Positions 34,868 to 43,547 of a DNA stretch of 64,000 bases are shown piece after piece. Every line of letters begins with the position of its first letter. Positions within the stretch are counted from its first letter, which is position 1. The DNA is from Halomonas halmophila (GTDB lineage Bacteria > Pseudomonadota > Gammaproteobacteria > Pseudomonadales > Halomonadaceae): positions 1-64,000 of the forward strand of contig NZ_BJOC01000015.1 of NCBI RefSeq assembly GCF_006540005.1, read 5' to 3'. Both the position numbers and the translations under genes were made by a program. The notes beneath the pieces are model-generated. The model was given only the letters and a program-made list of their open reading frames with translations. It did not search any database and was not told where the DNA came from.

Positions 34868-35872
34868 GTGAACGAGGCACCCGCCGCGCAAGGCTATGAC
34901 CTGATCGGTGACGTCCATGGCTGTGGCGCCACCCTGGCGGCGCTGCTCGAACGCCTGGGGTATCATCAGGAAGACGGCGTCTATCGCCATTCGGATCGCA
35001 AGGTCATCTTTCTCGGCGATCTGATCGATCGTGGCCCGCGCATCCGCCTGGCCGTGTCGATTGCCCGCCGCATGGTCGAGGCCGGGGAAGCGCACATGGT
35101 GCTGGGCAATCATGAAGTCAACGCCCTGGCCTATTGCCATCGCGCGCCCGCGACATCCGGGCATCAGTGGCTGCGCCCGCATACACCACGTCACAATCGC
35201 ATCGTCCAGGCAACCCTGACCCAGTACCGGGATCATCCCCGCGAGTGGCAGCAGACACTGGACTGGTTCCTGGAGATTCCGCTGTGCCTGGAGTTCGCGG
35301 GCCTGCGTGTCGTGCATGCCTGCTGGGACCAGGCACTGGTCGACCGGCTGCGCGCCAGACGCGCGGATGCCTGTATCGATCTCGACTTTCTCGCCGCGTC
35401 GATGCGTTCCGGCACCGACGAAGCCCGGATCCTGGACCGCCTGACGCGTGGCAATCATCTTGTCCTGCCTGAGGGCATGGACATTCACTCCGAGGACGGC
35501 GCCATACGCCGTACGGCTCGTGCGCATTTCTGGGCCCGACACCCGCGCACCTGGGGAGACGTGATCTTCCAGCCGGATAGCCTGCCGGCGTCGCTGGAGG
35601 CACGCGAGCTGAGCGAGGACGAACTGGCGCGGCTCAGTCACTATGCCGTGGATCAGCCACCGCTGTTCGTCGGTCACTACTGGTGCGAGGGAGTGCCGGC
35701 ACTGCCGGCGCCGAATATTGCCTGTCTGGACTATAGTGCCGTCAAGTTCGGCCGGCTGGTGGCCTATCGCTGGAGCGGCGAGGCGACGCTGAGTGCCGAC
35801 AACTTCGTGTGGGTCGATGTGCCCCAGGACGAATACGCCCGGGCGATGCCCTGGGAGATCGATTTCGACTGA
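34868..35872 (+). CDS. Calcineurin-like metallophosphoesterase
   Basis: Phosphoesterase of 334 residues with the metal-binding motifs in order: GDVHG near 15, GDLIDRG near 53 and GNHE near 81, followed by VVHACWD (His) and FVGHYW (His). It is related to bis(5'-nucleosyl)-tetraphosphatase and PrpE-type enzymes, but the substrate cannot be read from sequence. The start is GTG at 34868, one base after the nadK stop. A strong terminator follows 94 bases later. Confidence 0.85.
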   Translation: MNEAPAAQGYDLIGDVHGCGATLAALLERLGYHQEDGVYRHSDRKVIFLGDLIDRGPRIRLAVSIARRMVEAGEAHMVLGNHEVNALAYCHRAPATSGHQWLRPHTPRHNRIVQATLTQYRDHPREWQQTLDWFLEIPLCLEFAGLRVVHACWDQALVDRLRARRADACIDLDFLAASMRSGTDEARILDRLTRGNHLVLPEGMDIHSEDGAIRRTARAHFWARHPRTWGDVIFQPDSLPASLEARELSEDELARLSHYAVDQPPLFVGHYWCEGVPALPAPNIACLDYSAVKFGRLVAYRWSGEATLSADNFVWVDVPQDEYARAMPWEIDFD

Positions 35873-35965
35873 CACATTATGTTACATAAATGGCCGGCCG
35901 GTTGGGGAACTCATGGCGCCCTGGGGCGTCTGAAGAAGTGTTCCCTTGAATGATCCCTTGCTTTG

Positions 35966-35993
35966 TCCGGCGGCCCCCTCCGCCGGATTTTTT
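35966..35993 (+). terminator. Terminator of the nadK-phosphoesterase unit
   Basis: Arms TCCGGCGG and CCGCCGGA with a six-base loop, followed by six T. It ends the unit before the rhomboid gene. Confidence 0.9.
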
Positions 35994-36060
35994 CGTGTCC
36001 GGCAGTCTGATGCGGCCGCTGGGCGGCCGGTCGTCCCGGTGACAGCCTGACGGAGGTCCC

Positions 36061-36924
36061 ATGTATCGGGTAATACTGCTGCCCCTTGATGCCGATTTGA
36101 GCGCCCTGCGGCAAGCGCTCTGGGCGCACCGTATCGGTCACCGCATCACCGAGGAGCGCGAGGGGCAGGTGCTGTGGCTGGTCGATCCCGCCCAGCAGGA
36201 AGCCATGCTGACCCTGCTCAATCGATGGCAAAGGGGCGAGTCCCTGATGCCCGAGGAAGGGGCAGTTCCCCGCGGCGCACGCGGGCCCAGTGTGTCTCAC
36301 GGCAAGGCGCTGCTGCGTCAGCTGCCGGTGACGACGCTGACACTGGCGTTGTGCGTCCTGGTGTTTGCCGCTCTGGGGCTGCTGGGTGATGCCGCGATTA
36401 CCGCACTGGCGATCGTGCCGGTGGGCATCGTCGGCGGACAGCCGGTCCCCGAAAGCCTCGGCGCCGGGCTTGCCTCCGGCCAGATCTGGCGGCTCGTCTC
36501 GCCGGTGCTGCTGCATTTCGGCTGGATGCACCTGATCTTCAACATGCTCTGGCTGTGGGTGTTCGGCCGGCAGGTCGAGGCACTGCACGGTAGCCGGCGC
36601 ATGCTGCTGGTGCTGGTGCTGGCGGCCCTGGGCGGCAACCTCGCGCAATATGCCACGGGTACGGTGTTGTTCGGCGGCATGTCCGGTGTCGACTTTGCCC
36701 TGCTGGGCTATGTCTGGCTGATGTCGCGTCGATCGCCGGGCAGCGGCTTCTTCGTGCCGCAGATGCTGGTCGTGCTCATGCTGGGCTGGATGGTCTTCAC
36801 CATGACGGACATGGCCGGGCTGATCGGCTTCGGCAACATTGCCAATGAAGCCCACCTGGGCGGCCTGGTCGTGGGCCTGCTGTTGGGCTGGTATTATTCT
36901 CGACACGCCAGGCGCCAGTTCTGA
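36061..36924 (+). CDS. glpG: Rhomboid intramembrane serine protease (GlpG-like)
   Basis: Membrane protease of 287 residues that cleaves transmembrane substrates. An N-terminal cytoplasmic domain (1-85) precedes six hydrophobic helices. The family features are HFGWMHLIFNMLWLWVFGRQVE (HxxxN region near 152), GGMSGVDFALLGYVW with catalytic Ser208, and NEAHLGGLVVGL with catalytic His265, matching the GlpG dyad. The length fits E. coli GlpG (276). The gene glpG is usually near glycerol-3-phosphate genes in enterics; here the neighbours are unrelated. Confidence 0.9.
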   Translation: MYRVILLPLDADLSALRQALWAHRIGHRITEEREGQVLWLVDPAQQEAMLTLLNRWQRGESLMPEEGAVPRGARGPSVSHGKALLRQLPVTTLTLALCVLVFAALGLLGDAAITALAIVPVGIVGGQPVPESLGAGLASGQIWRLVSPVLLHFGWMHLIFNMLWLWVFGRQVEALHGSRRMLLVLVLAALGGNLAQYATGTVLFGGMSGVDFALLGYVWLMSRRSPGSGFFVPQMLVVLMLGWMVFTMTDMAGLIGFGNIANEAHLGGLVVGLLLGWYYSRHARRQF

Positions 36925-36950
36925 GCACAGGATTCAACGGGAGACTCGCG

Positions 36951-37235
36951 ATGAGCGACATGACCTTCGAACGCATGATTCAGCAGATGACGCCCACCAT
37001 CTACGAAAGCCTCAAGCAGGCGGTGGCTCTGCGCAAGTGGCCGGACGGGCGCTTTCTCACCGCCGAGCAGACCGAGCTCTGCCTGGAGGCGGTGATGCGC
37101 TATGAAGCCGAGAACAACGTGCCCGCCGAGCAGCGTGTCGGCTATCTGGAGCGTCGCACCTGTGGCGCCGACAGCAGCGGCAGCGATGTGTCGCCGGAGC
37201 AGGCCGGCCTGGGCCAGGACGTGAGTCGTGGCTGA
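36951..37235 (+). CDS. yeaC: YeaC family protein (DUF1315)
   Basis: Small soluble protein of 94 residues. MTFERMIQQMTPTIYESLKQAVALRKWPDGRFL, then QTELCLEAVMRYEAE, is the DUF1315 pattern. The C-terminal 25 residues are Ser/Gly-rich and vary in the family. Its function is unknown. The next gene starts inside its last codons (8-base overlap) with GTG, so they are likely translated as a pair. Confidence 0.85.
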   Translation: MSDMTFERMIQQMTPTIYESLKQAVALRKWPDGRFLTAEQTELCLEAVMRYEAENNVPAEQRVGYLERRTCGADSSGSDVSPEQAGLGQDVSRG

Positions 37236-38097
37236 ACCCCTGGCACGTGGTTGCCTGAGCAAGATGACCGTCGAGCCGGGACCACCGGCGCGCTATACCT
37301 TGATCGCCGGCGCGGACCGGGTGCCACTGGCGGACTGGCTCGGCGCCACCCTGCGGCTCGACTGGACCGGTGCCATTGCCTGCACCCACTGCGGTCGTGC
37401 CACTCGCAAGAGCTTCGGCCAGGGGCATTGCTATCCCTGCTTCAAGAAGCTGGCGCGCTGCGACACCTGCATCATGAAACCCGAGCTCTGCCACTACTTT
37501 CAGGGCACCTGCCGTGAGCCGGAGTGGGGCGAGGCGCACTGTTTCCAGCCGCATGTGGTCTATCTGGCCAATGCCTCCGGCCTGAAGGTCGGCATCACGC
37601 GCCGCACCCAGATCCCGACGCGCTGGCTCGATCAGGGCGCCACCCAGGCCCTGCCGATTCTCGAAGTGGCCTCGCGTCAGCAGTCGGGGCTGGTCGAAGT
37701 CCTGTTCAAGGAAGTCGTTTCAGACCGCACCAACTGGCGCACCATGCTCAAGGGCGAGGCGCCGGTGCTGGATCTGGCCGCCGAGCGCGATCGCTTGCTG
37801 GCCCGGCTCGGCGATGGCCTGGATGAGCTGCGCCAGCGTTTTGGCGAGGAGGCCATTCAAGAGCTCGATGCCGAGGCGTACCGCTTCGACTATCCGGTGC
37901 TCGAGTTCCCGGGCAAGGTGACCTCGCACAACTTCGACAAGCAGGCCGAAGTGTGCGGCCGCCTGCTGGGGATCAAGGGCCAGTATCTGATCTTCGATAC
38001 CGGCGTCATCAACCTGCGCAAGTTTACCGGCTATGAGGTCGAGCTCCGCGCTGTCGACCCGTCACTGGCCGGGCCCGCCACGCCCGGGCTGTTCTGA
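37228..38097 (+). CDS. DUF2797 family cysteine-rich protein
   Basis: Protein of 289 residues with a cysteine-rich N-terminal part, CTHCGRATRKSFGQGHCYPC near 52-72 and CDTCIMKPELCHYFQGTC near 80-97, which probably binds zinc or another metal. LKVGITRRTQIPTRWLDQGA follows and is a GIY-YIG-like segment of DUF2797. Function unknown. The start is GTG at 37228, overlapping yeaC by eight bases. The C-terminus (LFDTGVINLRKFTGYEVEL) resembles family members. Confidence 0.83.
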   Translation: MAEPLARGCLSKMTVEPGPPARYTLIAGADRVPLADWLGATLRLDWTGAIACTHCGRATRKSFGQGHCYPCFKKLARCDTCIMKPELCHYFQGTCREPEWGEAHCFQPHVVYLANASGLKVGITRRTQIPTRWLDQGATQALPILEVASRQQSGLVEVLFKEVVSDRTNWRTMLKGEAPVLDLAAERDRLLARLGDGLDELRQRFGEEAIQELDAEAYRFDYPVLEFPGKVTSHNFDKQAEVCGRLLGIKGQYLIFDTGVINLRKFTGYEVELRAVDPSLAGPATPGLF

Positions 38098-38144
38098 CCC
38101 GCATGCCGGGGCGGCCCCGATTTGCTTTTGAGAGAGGTGCTTCG

Positions 38145-38834
38145 ATGATGCGACTGCATATCGCCAACAAGAACTACTCCTCCTGGTCGCTGCGCCCCTG
38201 GGTGCTCATGCGTCAGCTGGGCATTGCCTTCGAGGAAGTGCTCACGCCCTTCGACACCGGGTCGAGCTGGGCGAGCTTTCGGGCCTTTTCGCCCACCGGC
38301 AAGGTGCCCTGTCTGGAGAACGAGGAACTGGCGGTCTGGGAATCCCTGGCGATCGTCGAATATCTGGCCGAACAGCATGCCGGCGTATGGCCGCAGGACG
38401 CCGCGGCCCGCGCCTGGGCTCGTTCGGCCAGCGCCGAGATGCATGCCGGCTTCAATGCGTTACGTGACGAGTGCCCCATGAACTGTGGTGTGACGCTGCG
38501 ACTCGCGTCTCCTTCGTCCGCGCTGGAAGCTGACCTCGTGCGGCTGGACGAGCTGTGGCAGGAAGGTATATCCCGCTTTGGCGGGCCATTCCTCGCGGGT
38601 TCTGACTTTACCGCCGTGGATGCCTTCTTTGCCCCCGTGGCATTCCGGGCGCGCAGCTTCGATCTCGAACTCAGCAACGCCTCGCGTCGCTATGTCGAGC
38701 AACTGCTGGCGCTGCCGGCCATGCGGCAATGGGACGCCGACGCCGTGGCCGAACCCTGGCGCGAGCCGGATCACGAGGAGGACCTGCTGGCGAGTGGCAC
38801 TCTGCTGGAGGACAGGCGCGTCGGTTCGTCCTGA
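38145..38834 (+). CDS. Glutathione S-transferase family protein
   Basis: Protein of 229 residues with an N-terminal thioredoxin-like domain (LHIANKNYSSWSLRPWVLMRQLGI near the start; the Ser of NYSSWS is the catalytic-type residue) and an all-helical C-terminal domain (from about 90). TGKVPCLENEELAVWESLAIVEYLAE gives the glutathione-binding segment. Substrate unknown. ATG 38145 follows AGAGAGG; a frame 14 codons longer has no site. It converges on the radical SAM gene with only six bases between stops. Confidence 0.85.
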   Translation: MMRLHIANKNYSSWSLRPWVLMRQLGIAFEEVLTPFDTGSSWASFRAFSPTGKVPCLENEELAVWESLAIVEYLAEQHAGVWPQDAAARAWARSASAEMHAGFNALRDECPMNCGVTLRLASPSSALEADLVRLDELWQEGISRFGGPFLAGSDFTAVDAFFAPVAFRARSFDLELSNASRRYVEQLLALPAMRQWDADAVAEPWREPDHEEDLLASGTLLEDRRVGSS

Positions 38835-38840
38835 ATGGCG

Positions 38841-39917
38841 TCAGGGCGCAAACAGGTCCCCCTGTGCGCCCGGTGGTCGAAATGCCGAGGTATCCAGACT
38901 GATGTCACCCTCGAAGCCGAGCTGGTAGTAGCACTTGGCGAAGCGCTGGGCGAGCAGTTCGGCGAAGACACCCTGGCCGCGCATGCGGTGGCCGAAGCGT
39001 GAGTCGTAGGTCTGGCCGTCGCGACATTGGCGCATCAGGCTCATGACCCTGGCGGCCCGCTCCGGGTAGTGGGTCTGTAGCCAGTCCTCGAACAGGGGTG
39101 CCACCTCCCGCGGCAGGCGCAGCAGCATCCAGGACGCACTGCTGGCGCCGGCCGCGTGGGCGGCCTTCAGCAAGGCTTCCAGTTCGTGATCGGTCAGGCC
39201 GGGAATCACCGGCGATATCAGGGTGCCCACTGGCACGCCGGCCGCGCTGAGCCGGCGGATGACTCTCAGCCGTGCCTCGGGCGAAGCGGTTCTGGGTTCC
39301 AGGGTGCGTTTCAGGTCGGAGTCCAGGCTGGTCAGGCTGATCATCACGCGCACCAGCCGGTGTTCGGCCAGCTCGGCCAGCAGGTCGAGGTCACGCAATA
39401 TCAGGGCCCCCTTGGTCACCAGGGTGACAGGATGGCGATGCTTGAGCAGCACCTCCAGCAGCCGGCGGGTGGTCCGACGCTCGGCTTCCAGCGGCTGATA
39501 GGCATCGGTATTGCCGGACAGGTTGATCGGGCGGCAGACATAGCCCGGTCGGGCCAGCTCTTCCTCCAGGCGCTCCACCAGCCCCTCGCGGGCGATCAAC
39601 CGGGTCTCGAAGTCGAGACCGGGGGAGAGGTCCCAGTAGGCGTGACTGGGTCGGGCATAGCAGTAGACGCAGCCATGCTCGCAGCCCCGGTAGGGGTTCA
39701 GGGAACGGTCGAAGGGCAGGTCCGGCGAGCGGTTCCAGGACAGCGCGCTGCGTGACGACTCGGTGGTGACCTCGGTGGCCAGACGCTCGGGCACCGCGTC
39801 CTGCCACCAGCCATCGTCGACCGCCTCGCTGACAGTCGGCGCGAAGCGGTTGGGTGGAGCGAAGGTAGCGCCCCGCCCGCGATAGCGCTCGGAGTGAGGG
39901 GGGCCGGATGGTCTCAT
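38841..39917 (-). CDS. PA0069-family radical SAM protein (spore photoproduct lyase-like)
   Basis: Protein of 358 residues. The radical-SAM cluster cysteines are Cys79, Cys83 and Cys86 in GCEHGCVYCYARP. NLSGNTDAYQPLE and VTLVTKGALILRD are conserved later segments of the SPL-like branch. The biochemical role is unknown. A perfect CTGT-N8-ACAG LexA box lies 27 bases before the start codon, and PA0069 of P. aeruginosa is part of its LexA regulon, so a DNA-damage role is likely. The N-terminal region (1-45) is Pro/Arg-rich. Confidence 0.88.
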   Translation of the reverse strand: MRPSGPPHSERYRGRGATFAPPNRFAPTVSEAVDDGWWQDAVPERLATEVTTESSRSALSWNRSPDLPFDRSLNPYRGCEHGCVYCYARPSHAYWDLSPGLDFETRLIAREGLVERLEEELARPGYVCRPINLSGNTDAYQPLEAERRTTRRLLEVLLKHRHPVTLVTKGALILRDLDLLAELAEHRLVRVMISLTSLDSDLKRTLEPRTASPEARLRVIRRLSAAGVPVGTLISPVIPGLTDHELEALLKAAHAAGASSASWMLLRLPREVAPLFEDWLQTHYPERAARVMSLMRQCRDGQTYDSRFGHRMRGQGVFAELLAQRFAKCYYQLGFEGDISLDTSAFRPPGAQGDLFAP

Positions 39918-39943
39918 GACGGCACTCTTCTGGCTGGCTTTTG

Positions 39944-39959
39944 CTGTCTTTATATACAG
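39944..39959 (-). promoter_or_regulatory. LexA (SOS) box
   Basis: On the minus strand the 16 bases read CTGT, eight A/T-rich bases, then ACAG, matching the gammaproteobacterial LexA consensus. It lies just upstream of the radical SAM gene and over its likely promoter. The rest of the 177-base gap up to opgD has no gene. Confidence 0.85.
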
Positions 39960-40094
39960 TATATGGCCTATGGCATGTCAGCAAGTGGGGAACTCTCCCC
40001 ATGTTCCGAGACTCCATAGGGACAGTCACTCGACCGGAGCGACACGAACTCCGGCGCCATGCTGATCAGGGATGCCATGCGATAAGGAACCAAC

Positions 40095-41711
40095 ATGCAG
40101 CGACGCGATTTCTTGAAGGTGACCGGGACCCTCGGGGGTAGCGGACTGCTGCCCATGTCGACGCTGCTGGCGGCAACGCAAGAGGCGCCGCAAGCCGGTG
40201 AGGGCAAGCCATTTGACTTCGCCTGGCTCAAGGGGCTGGCTCGTCATTTGTCGCAGCAGTCGCCTCGCCAGCATACCGTCACGCTCCCCGAGCCCATCCG
40301 TGATCTTGGCTGGGATACCTACAAGGCGATTCAATATCGTCCGGCTCGTGCCCTGTGGAAGGACATTGCCGGTGCGGATTTCCGTGCCCAACTGTTTCAT
40401 CTGGGACTGCATTACAAGACACCGGTCAAGATTCATGAAGTGATCGATGGTCAGGCCTACGAGCTCGACTATGACCCCAACCGCTTCGACTTTGGCGATT
40501 CCGGTATCGCAGGGCAGCAACTGCCGGAGGATCTTGGTTATGCCGGTTTTCGCCTGCACCACCGCGATGACTGGCAGCGGGATATCGCGTCCTTTCTCGG
40601 CGCCAGTTATTTCCGCGCGGTGAGCGACTCCATGCAATACGGACTCTCGGCCCGTGGTCTGGCCATCGATACCGCCATGGCCGGCCAGGAAGAAGAATTT
40701 CCGGATTTCACGCAGTTCTGGCTGGAGCGTCCCAGCGGTGAGGGTGAGAAGTCGCATGTTACCGTCCATGCTCTGCTCGAGTCGGCCAGTGTCACCGGGG
40801 CTTATCGCTTCATCATCCACGAAGTGGAGGAAGGTGTCGTCATGGACGTCGACCTGGCCCTCTATCCGCGTCGGTCCATCGAGCGGCTGGGTGTCGCGCC
40901 ACTGACCAGCATGTACATGATCGGCGAGAACGATCGCGACGCGAACTGGGATTGGCGGCCGGAAATTCATGATTCCGACGGACTGTCGATCCAGGCGGCC
41001 AACGGCGAGTGGCTCTGGCGTCCACTCGTCAATCCGCCACAACTGCGCTTCAATGCCTTCGGCGACCGAGCACCGCAGGGCTTCGGCCTGCTGCAGCGCG
41101 ACCGTGACTTCGATCATTATCAGGATGACGGTGTCTACTATGATCGCCGCCCCAGCCTGTGGGTCGAGCCGAAAGGCGACTGGGGGCAGGGCACCGTGCA
41201 ACTGGTGGAACTGCCCACCCTCGATGAAACTTTCGATAACATCGTCGCCTTCTGGAATCCGCAAAAGCCGGCCGAACCCGGTGAAGAGCTGTTGTTCGGC
41301 TATCGCCTTCACTGGTGCAATACGGTGCCTACTCAACCACCCCTGGCACGCTGTGTGGCGACCCGTACCGGCCTCGGCGGGGTGGTCGGCCAGCGTCGGA
41401 AATATTTCAGCTGGCGTTTCGTGGTCGACTTCGCCGGTGGCCCACTGCCGCTCGACGAGGGCGTCGAGGTGGAGCCGGTCATCGATGCCTCGGCCGGTCG
41501 GGTCGAGATCGCGTCGGCGCGCCCGCTGGACGCTATTGAGGGTTATCGGGCGCGGTTCGATGTGGTGCCGCCGGATGAGGGCACCGAGCCCATCAACTTG
41601 CGCCTCTATCTGAAACGCGGTGACCAGCCACTGACCGAGACCTGGGTCTATCAATGGACGCCGCCTCCCGTCGAGGAGCGCAAGCTGCGCAACCCGGGGC
41701 ATCTCGAGTAA
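40095..41711 (+). CDS. opgD: Periplasmic glucan biosynthesis protein OpgD (MdoD)
   Basis: Protein of 538 residues needed for osmoregulated periplasmic glucan structure. The twin-arginine signal MQRRDFLKVTG at the start (RRDFLK) is the OpgD hallmark, followed by a hydrophobic stretch and a cleavage region near ALLAATQ. Two beta-sandwich domains follow, with FDFAWLKGLARHLSQQ, FRAQLFHLGLHYKTPVKIHEV, FLGASYFRAVSDSMQYGLSARGLAID and GLLQRDRDFDHYQDDGVYYDRRPSLWVEP. OpgG would carry a Sec signal instead. It seems to stand alone, without opgH nearby. Confidence 0.93.
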   Translation: MQRRDFLKVTGTLGGSGLLPMSTLLAATQEAPQAGEGKPFDFAWLKGLARHLSQQSPRQHTVTLPEPIRDLGWDTYKAIQYRPARALWKDIAGADFRAQLFHLGLHYKTPVKIHEVIDGQAYELDYDPNRFDFGDSGIAGQQLPEDLGYAGFRLHHRDDWQRDIASFLGASYFRAVSDSMQYGLSARGLAIDTAMAGQEEEFPDFTQFWLERPSGEGEKSHVTVHALLESASVTGAYRFIIHEVEEGVVMDVDLALYPRRSIERLGVAPLTSMYMIGENDRDANWDWRPEIHDSDGLSIQAANGEWLWRPLVNPPQLRFNAFGDRAPQGFGLLQRDRDFDHYQDDGVYYDRRPSLWVEPKGDWGQGTVQLVELPTLDETFDNIVAFWNPQKPAEPGEELLFGYRLHWCNTVPTQPPLARCVATRTGLGGVVGQRRKYFSWRFVVDFAGGPLPLDEGVEVEPVIDASAGRVEIASARPLDAIEGYRARFDVVPPDEGTEPINLRLYLKRGDQPLTETWVYQWTPPPVEERKLRNPGHLE

Positions 41712-41793
41712 CAGACCGTGGCGAGTCCAGAGCGAAGTCGCTGACGACTGCTGTTAGCATGATGGCTTTTGCCTGCCATGTCGGAGCCGTGCC

Positions 41794-42852
41794 ATGCCTC
41801 ATCGCCTGCCGCCGATACCCGCTCTCGATGAAGCTTGTGCCGAGCGGGTCGCGGGGTATATCGACACCTTGACCAAACCGCCCGGCAGCCTGGGGCGCGT
41901 GGAGCGCCTGGCGATCGAGCTGGCGGCGATGACTGGTGACGACTTTCCCGTCGTGGCCCCACCCGCTGTGGTGGTATTTGCCGCCGATCATGGCGTGGCG
42001 GCGGAGGGCGTGTCGGCGTTTCCCCAGACAGTGACGGCCCAGATGGTGGCCAATTTCGTCGCCGGTGGTGCGGCCATCAATGTCTTCGCCCGGCAGATGT
42101 TGGCACGTCTCGAGGTGGTCGATGTGGGGATGGCGACTTCGCTGTCTGCCGAAGGCGTGGTCATTGACCGGGTGCGGCCAGGCACCGCCAACCTGGCGCT
42201 TGAAGATGCCATGACGCGTGACGAGGCCTGGGCCGCGATCCGGGTGGGCCGTCGGGCCGCCGAGCGAGCGGCGTCGAACGGCTGCCGTTGCCTGATCGCC
42301 GGCGAGATGGGGATCGCCAACACAACGCCCAGTACCGCCATGCTGGCGGCGCTGACCGGCATCGATGTCGGCGAACTGGTCGGACCGGGAACCGGGGTGG
42401 CGGGACCGGCATTGGCGCACAAGCAGGCCGTCATCGAGGCGGCCATGGTCGACCGCCTGTTTGATGCCGAGGATCCGGTCGATGTGCTGGCGACACTCGG
42501 TGGCCTGGAGATCGCGGCCATGGCCGGTGCCTATCTCGAAGCCGCCTCACGACGCATGCCGGTGATCGTCGATGGCTTTATCGCCACGGTGGCCGCGTTG
42601 GCGGCCTGTCGCATGCTGCCTGAGCTGCGCCCCTTCCTGATCTTTGGCCATCGCTCCCACGAGCCTGGACACGCTCACGCCCTGGCAGCTCTCGATGCCG
42701 AGCCATTGCTGGCCATGGAGCTGTGCCTGGGCGAGGGCACCGGCGCGGCACTGGCCTTTCCGCTGCTGCAGGCCGCGACAGCCATGCTGTCGCGGATGGC
42801 GACCTTCGACACGGCTGGCATCGATGACCGCGAAGGCGCGGAACCGATATGA
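41794..42852 (+). CDS. cobT: Nicotinate-nucleotide:dimethylbenzimidazole phosphoribosyltransferase
   Basis: Enzyme of 352 residues that makes alpha-ribazole phosphate from nicotinate mononucleotide and the lower-ligand base, activating it for cobamide assembly. Seen are TKPPGSLGRVERLAIELA near the start, FAADHGVAAEGVSAFPQ, GEMGIANTTPSTA, and the C-terminal MELCLGEGTGAALA with the catalytic glutamate. CGGAG lies before the ATG. It begins an eight-gene run in which the first six junctions are overlaps of four bases or more. Confidence 0.95.
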   Translation: MPHRLPPIPALDEACAERVAGYIDTLTKPPGSLGRVERLAIELAAMTGDDFPVVAPPAVVVFAADHGVAAEGVSAFPQTVTAQMVANFVAGGAAINVFARQMLARLEVVDVGMATSLSAEGVVIDRVRPGTANLALEDAMTRDEAWAAIRVGRRAAERAASNGCRCLIAGEMGIANTTPSTAMLAALTGIDVGELVGPGTGVAGPALAHKQAVIEAAMVDRLFDAEDPVDVLATLGGLEIAAMAGAYLEAASRRMPVIVDGFIATVAALAACRMLPELRPFLIFGHRSHEPGHAHALAALDAEPLLAMELCLGEGTGAALAFPLLQAATAMLSRMATFDTAGIDDREGAEPI

Positions 42853-43547
42853 CGACGGCGAACCTGAACGCTAGGTCATTGATGTTTGGCGAAGGTCTGA
42901 CCCTGAAGGCCGGAGCGAATTGCCTGCACATTCATTCGCCCGTGGCATTGCGAACCCTCAGCAGTGCACTCATCGGCGGCGGTTTCGGCTGGCGCCGGGA
43001 CTTCTGCAACTTTCATGTCGACAAGCACTACGCCTGCGAGACCCCCGGCGAGGAACTCGAGGGCTGGCTCGCCAAGCGTAACCTCGATCCGGGCCAGGCC
43101 CTGGCGATGATGACGGCCGTGCCGCTGGATCGGTTCGCCGTGGCGGAAGCCGATGCCGGCTCAACGCGTGTACTGGCCGTCACCACAGCCGGCGTGGGCA
43201 ATGCCGTGGATATCACCGCGCCGGTGGAGGGCGATGCACGCCTGGTCGCCGGCACCATCAATCTGCTGATTTTCATCGATGGGCATCTCACCGATGGCGC
43301 CCTGGTCAATGTCGTGCTATCGGCCACCGAGGCCAAGGTGCACGCCTTGACAGCATGCGGTGTCCAGGATGCCGAATACGGCACGCCCGCGACCGGCACC
43401 TCTACGGACTGCCTGGCCATTGCGGCCACCCAGCGAGGCATGTCAACTGGCTATGCCGGGTCCGGGACTCGACTGGGGCGCGCGATCGGCGACACTGTGT
43501 TCCGTAGTATCTGCGACTCGCTGGGCGCCGGCGGGGAGTCCTCATGA
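42849..43547 (+). CDS. cbiZ: Adenosylcobinamide amidohydrolase CbiZ
   Basis: Enzyme of 232 residues that cleaves the aminopropanol side chain from adenosylcobinamide or from some cobamides, giving adenosylcobyric acid for salvage and remodelling. Characteristic segments are SSALIGGGFGWRRDFCNFHVDKHYAC, MMTAVPLD, TTAGVGNAVDI and YGTPATGTSTDCLAI. It starts inside the cobT stop (ATGA) and ends inside the cbiB start. CbiZ is typical of archaea and a minority of bacteria; its product feeds CbiB, the next gene. Confidence 0.9.
   Translation: MTTANLNARSLMFGEGLTLKAGANCLHIHSPVALRTLSSALIGGGFGWRRDFCNFHVDKHYACETPGEELEGWLAKRNLDPGQALAMMTAVPLDRFAVAEADAGSTRVLAVTTAGVGNAVDITAPVEGDARLVAGTINLLIFIDGHLTDGALVNVVLSATEAKVHALTACGVQDAEYGTPATGTSTDCLAIAATQRGMSTGYAGSGTRLGRAIGDTVFRSICDSLGAGGESS

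Noticed and set aside
40026..41702. Long open frame opposite opgD
   Set aside because: Antisense to a full-length OpgD with a clear Tat signal; no ribosome site or domain.
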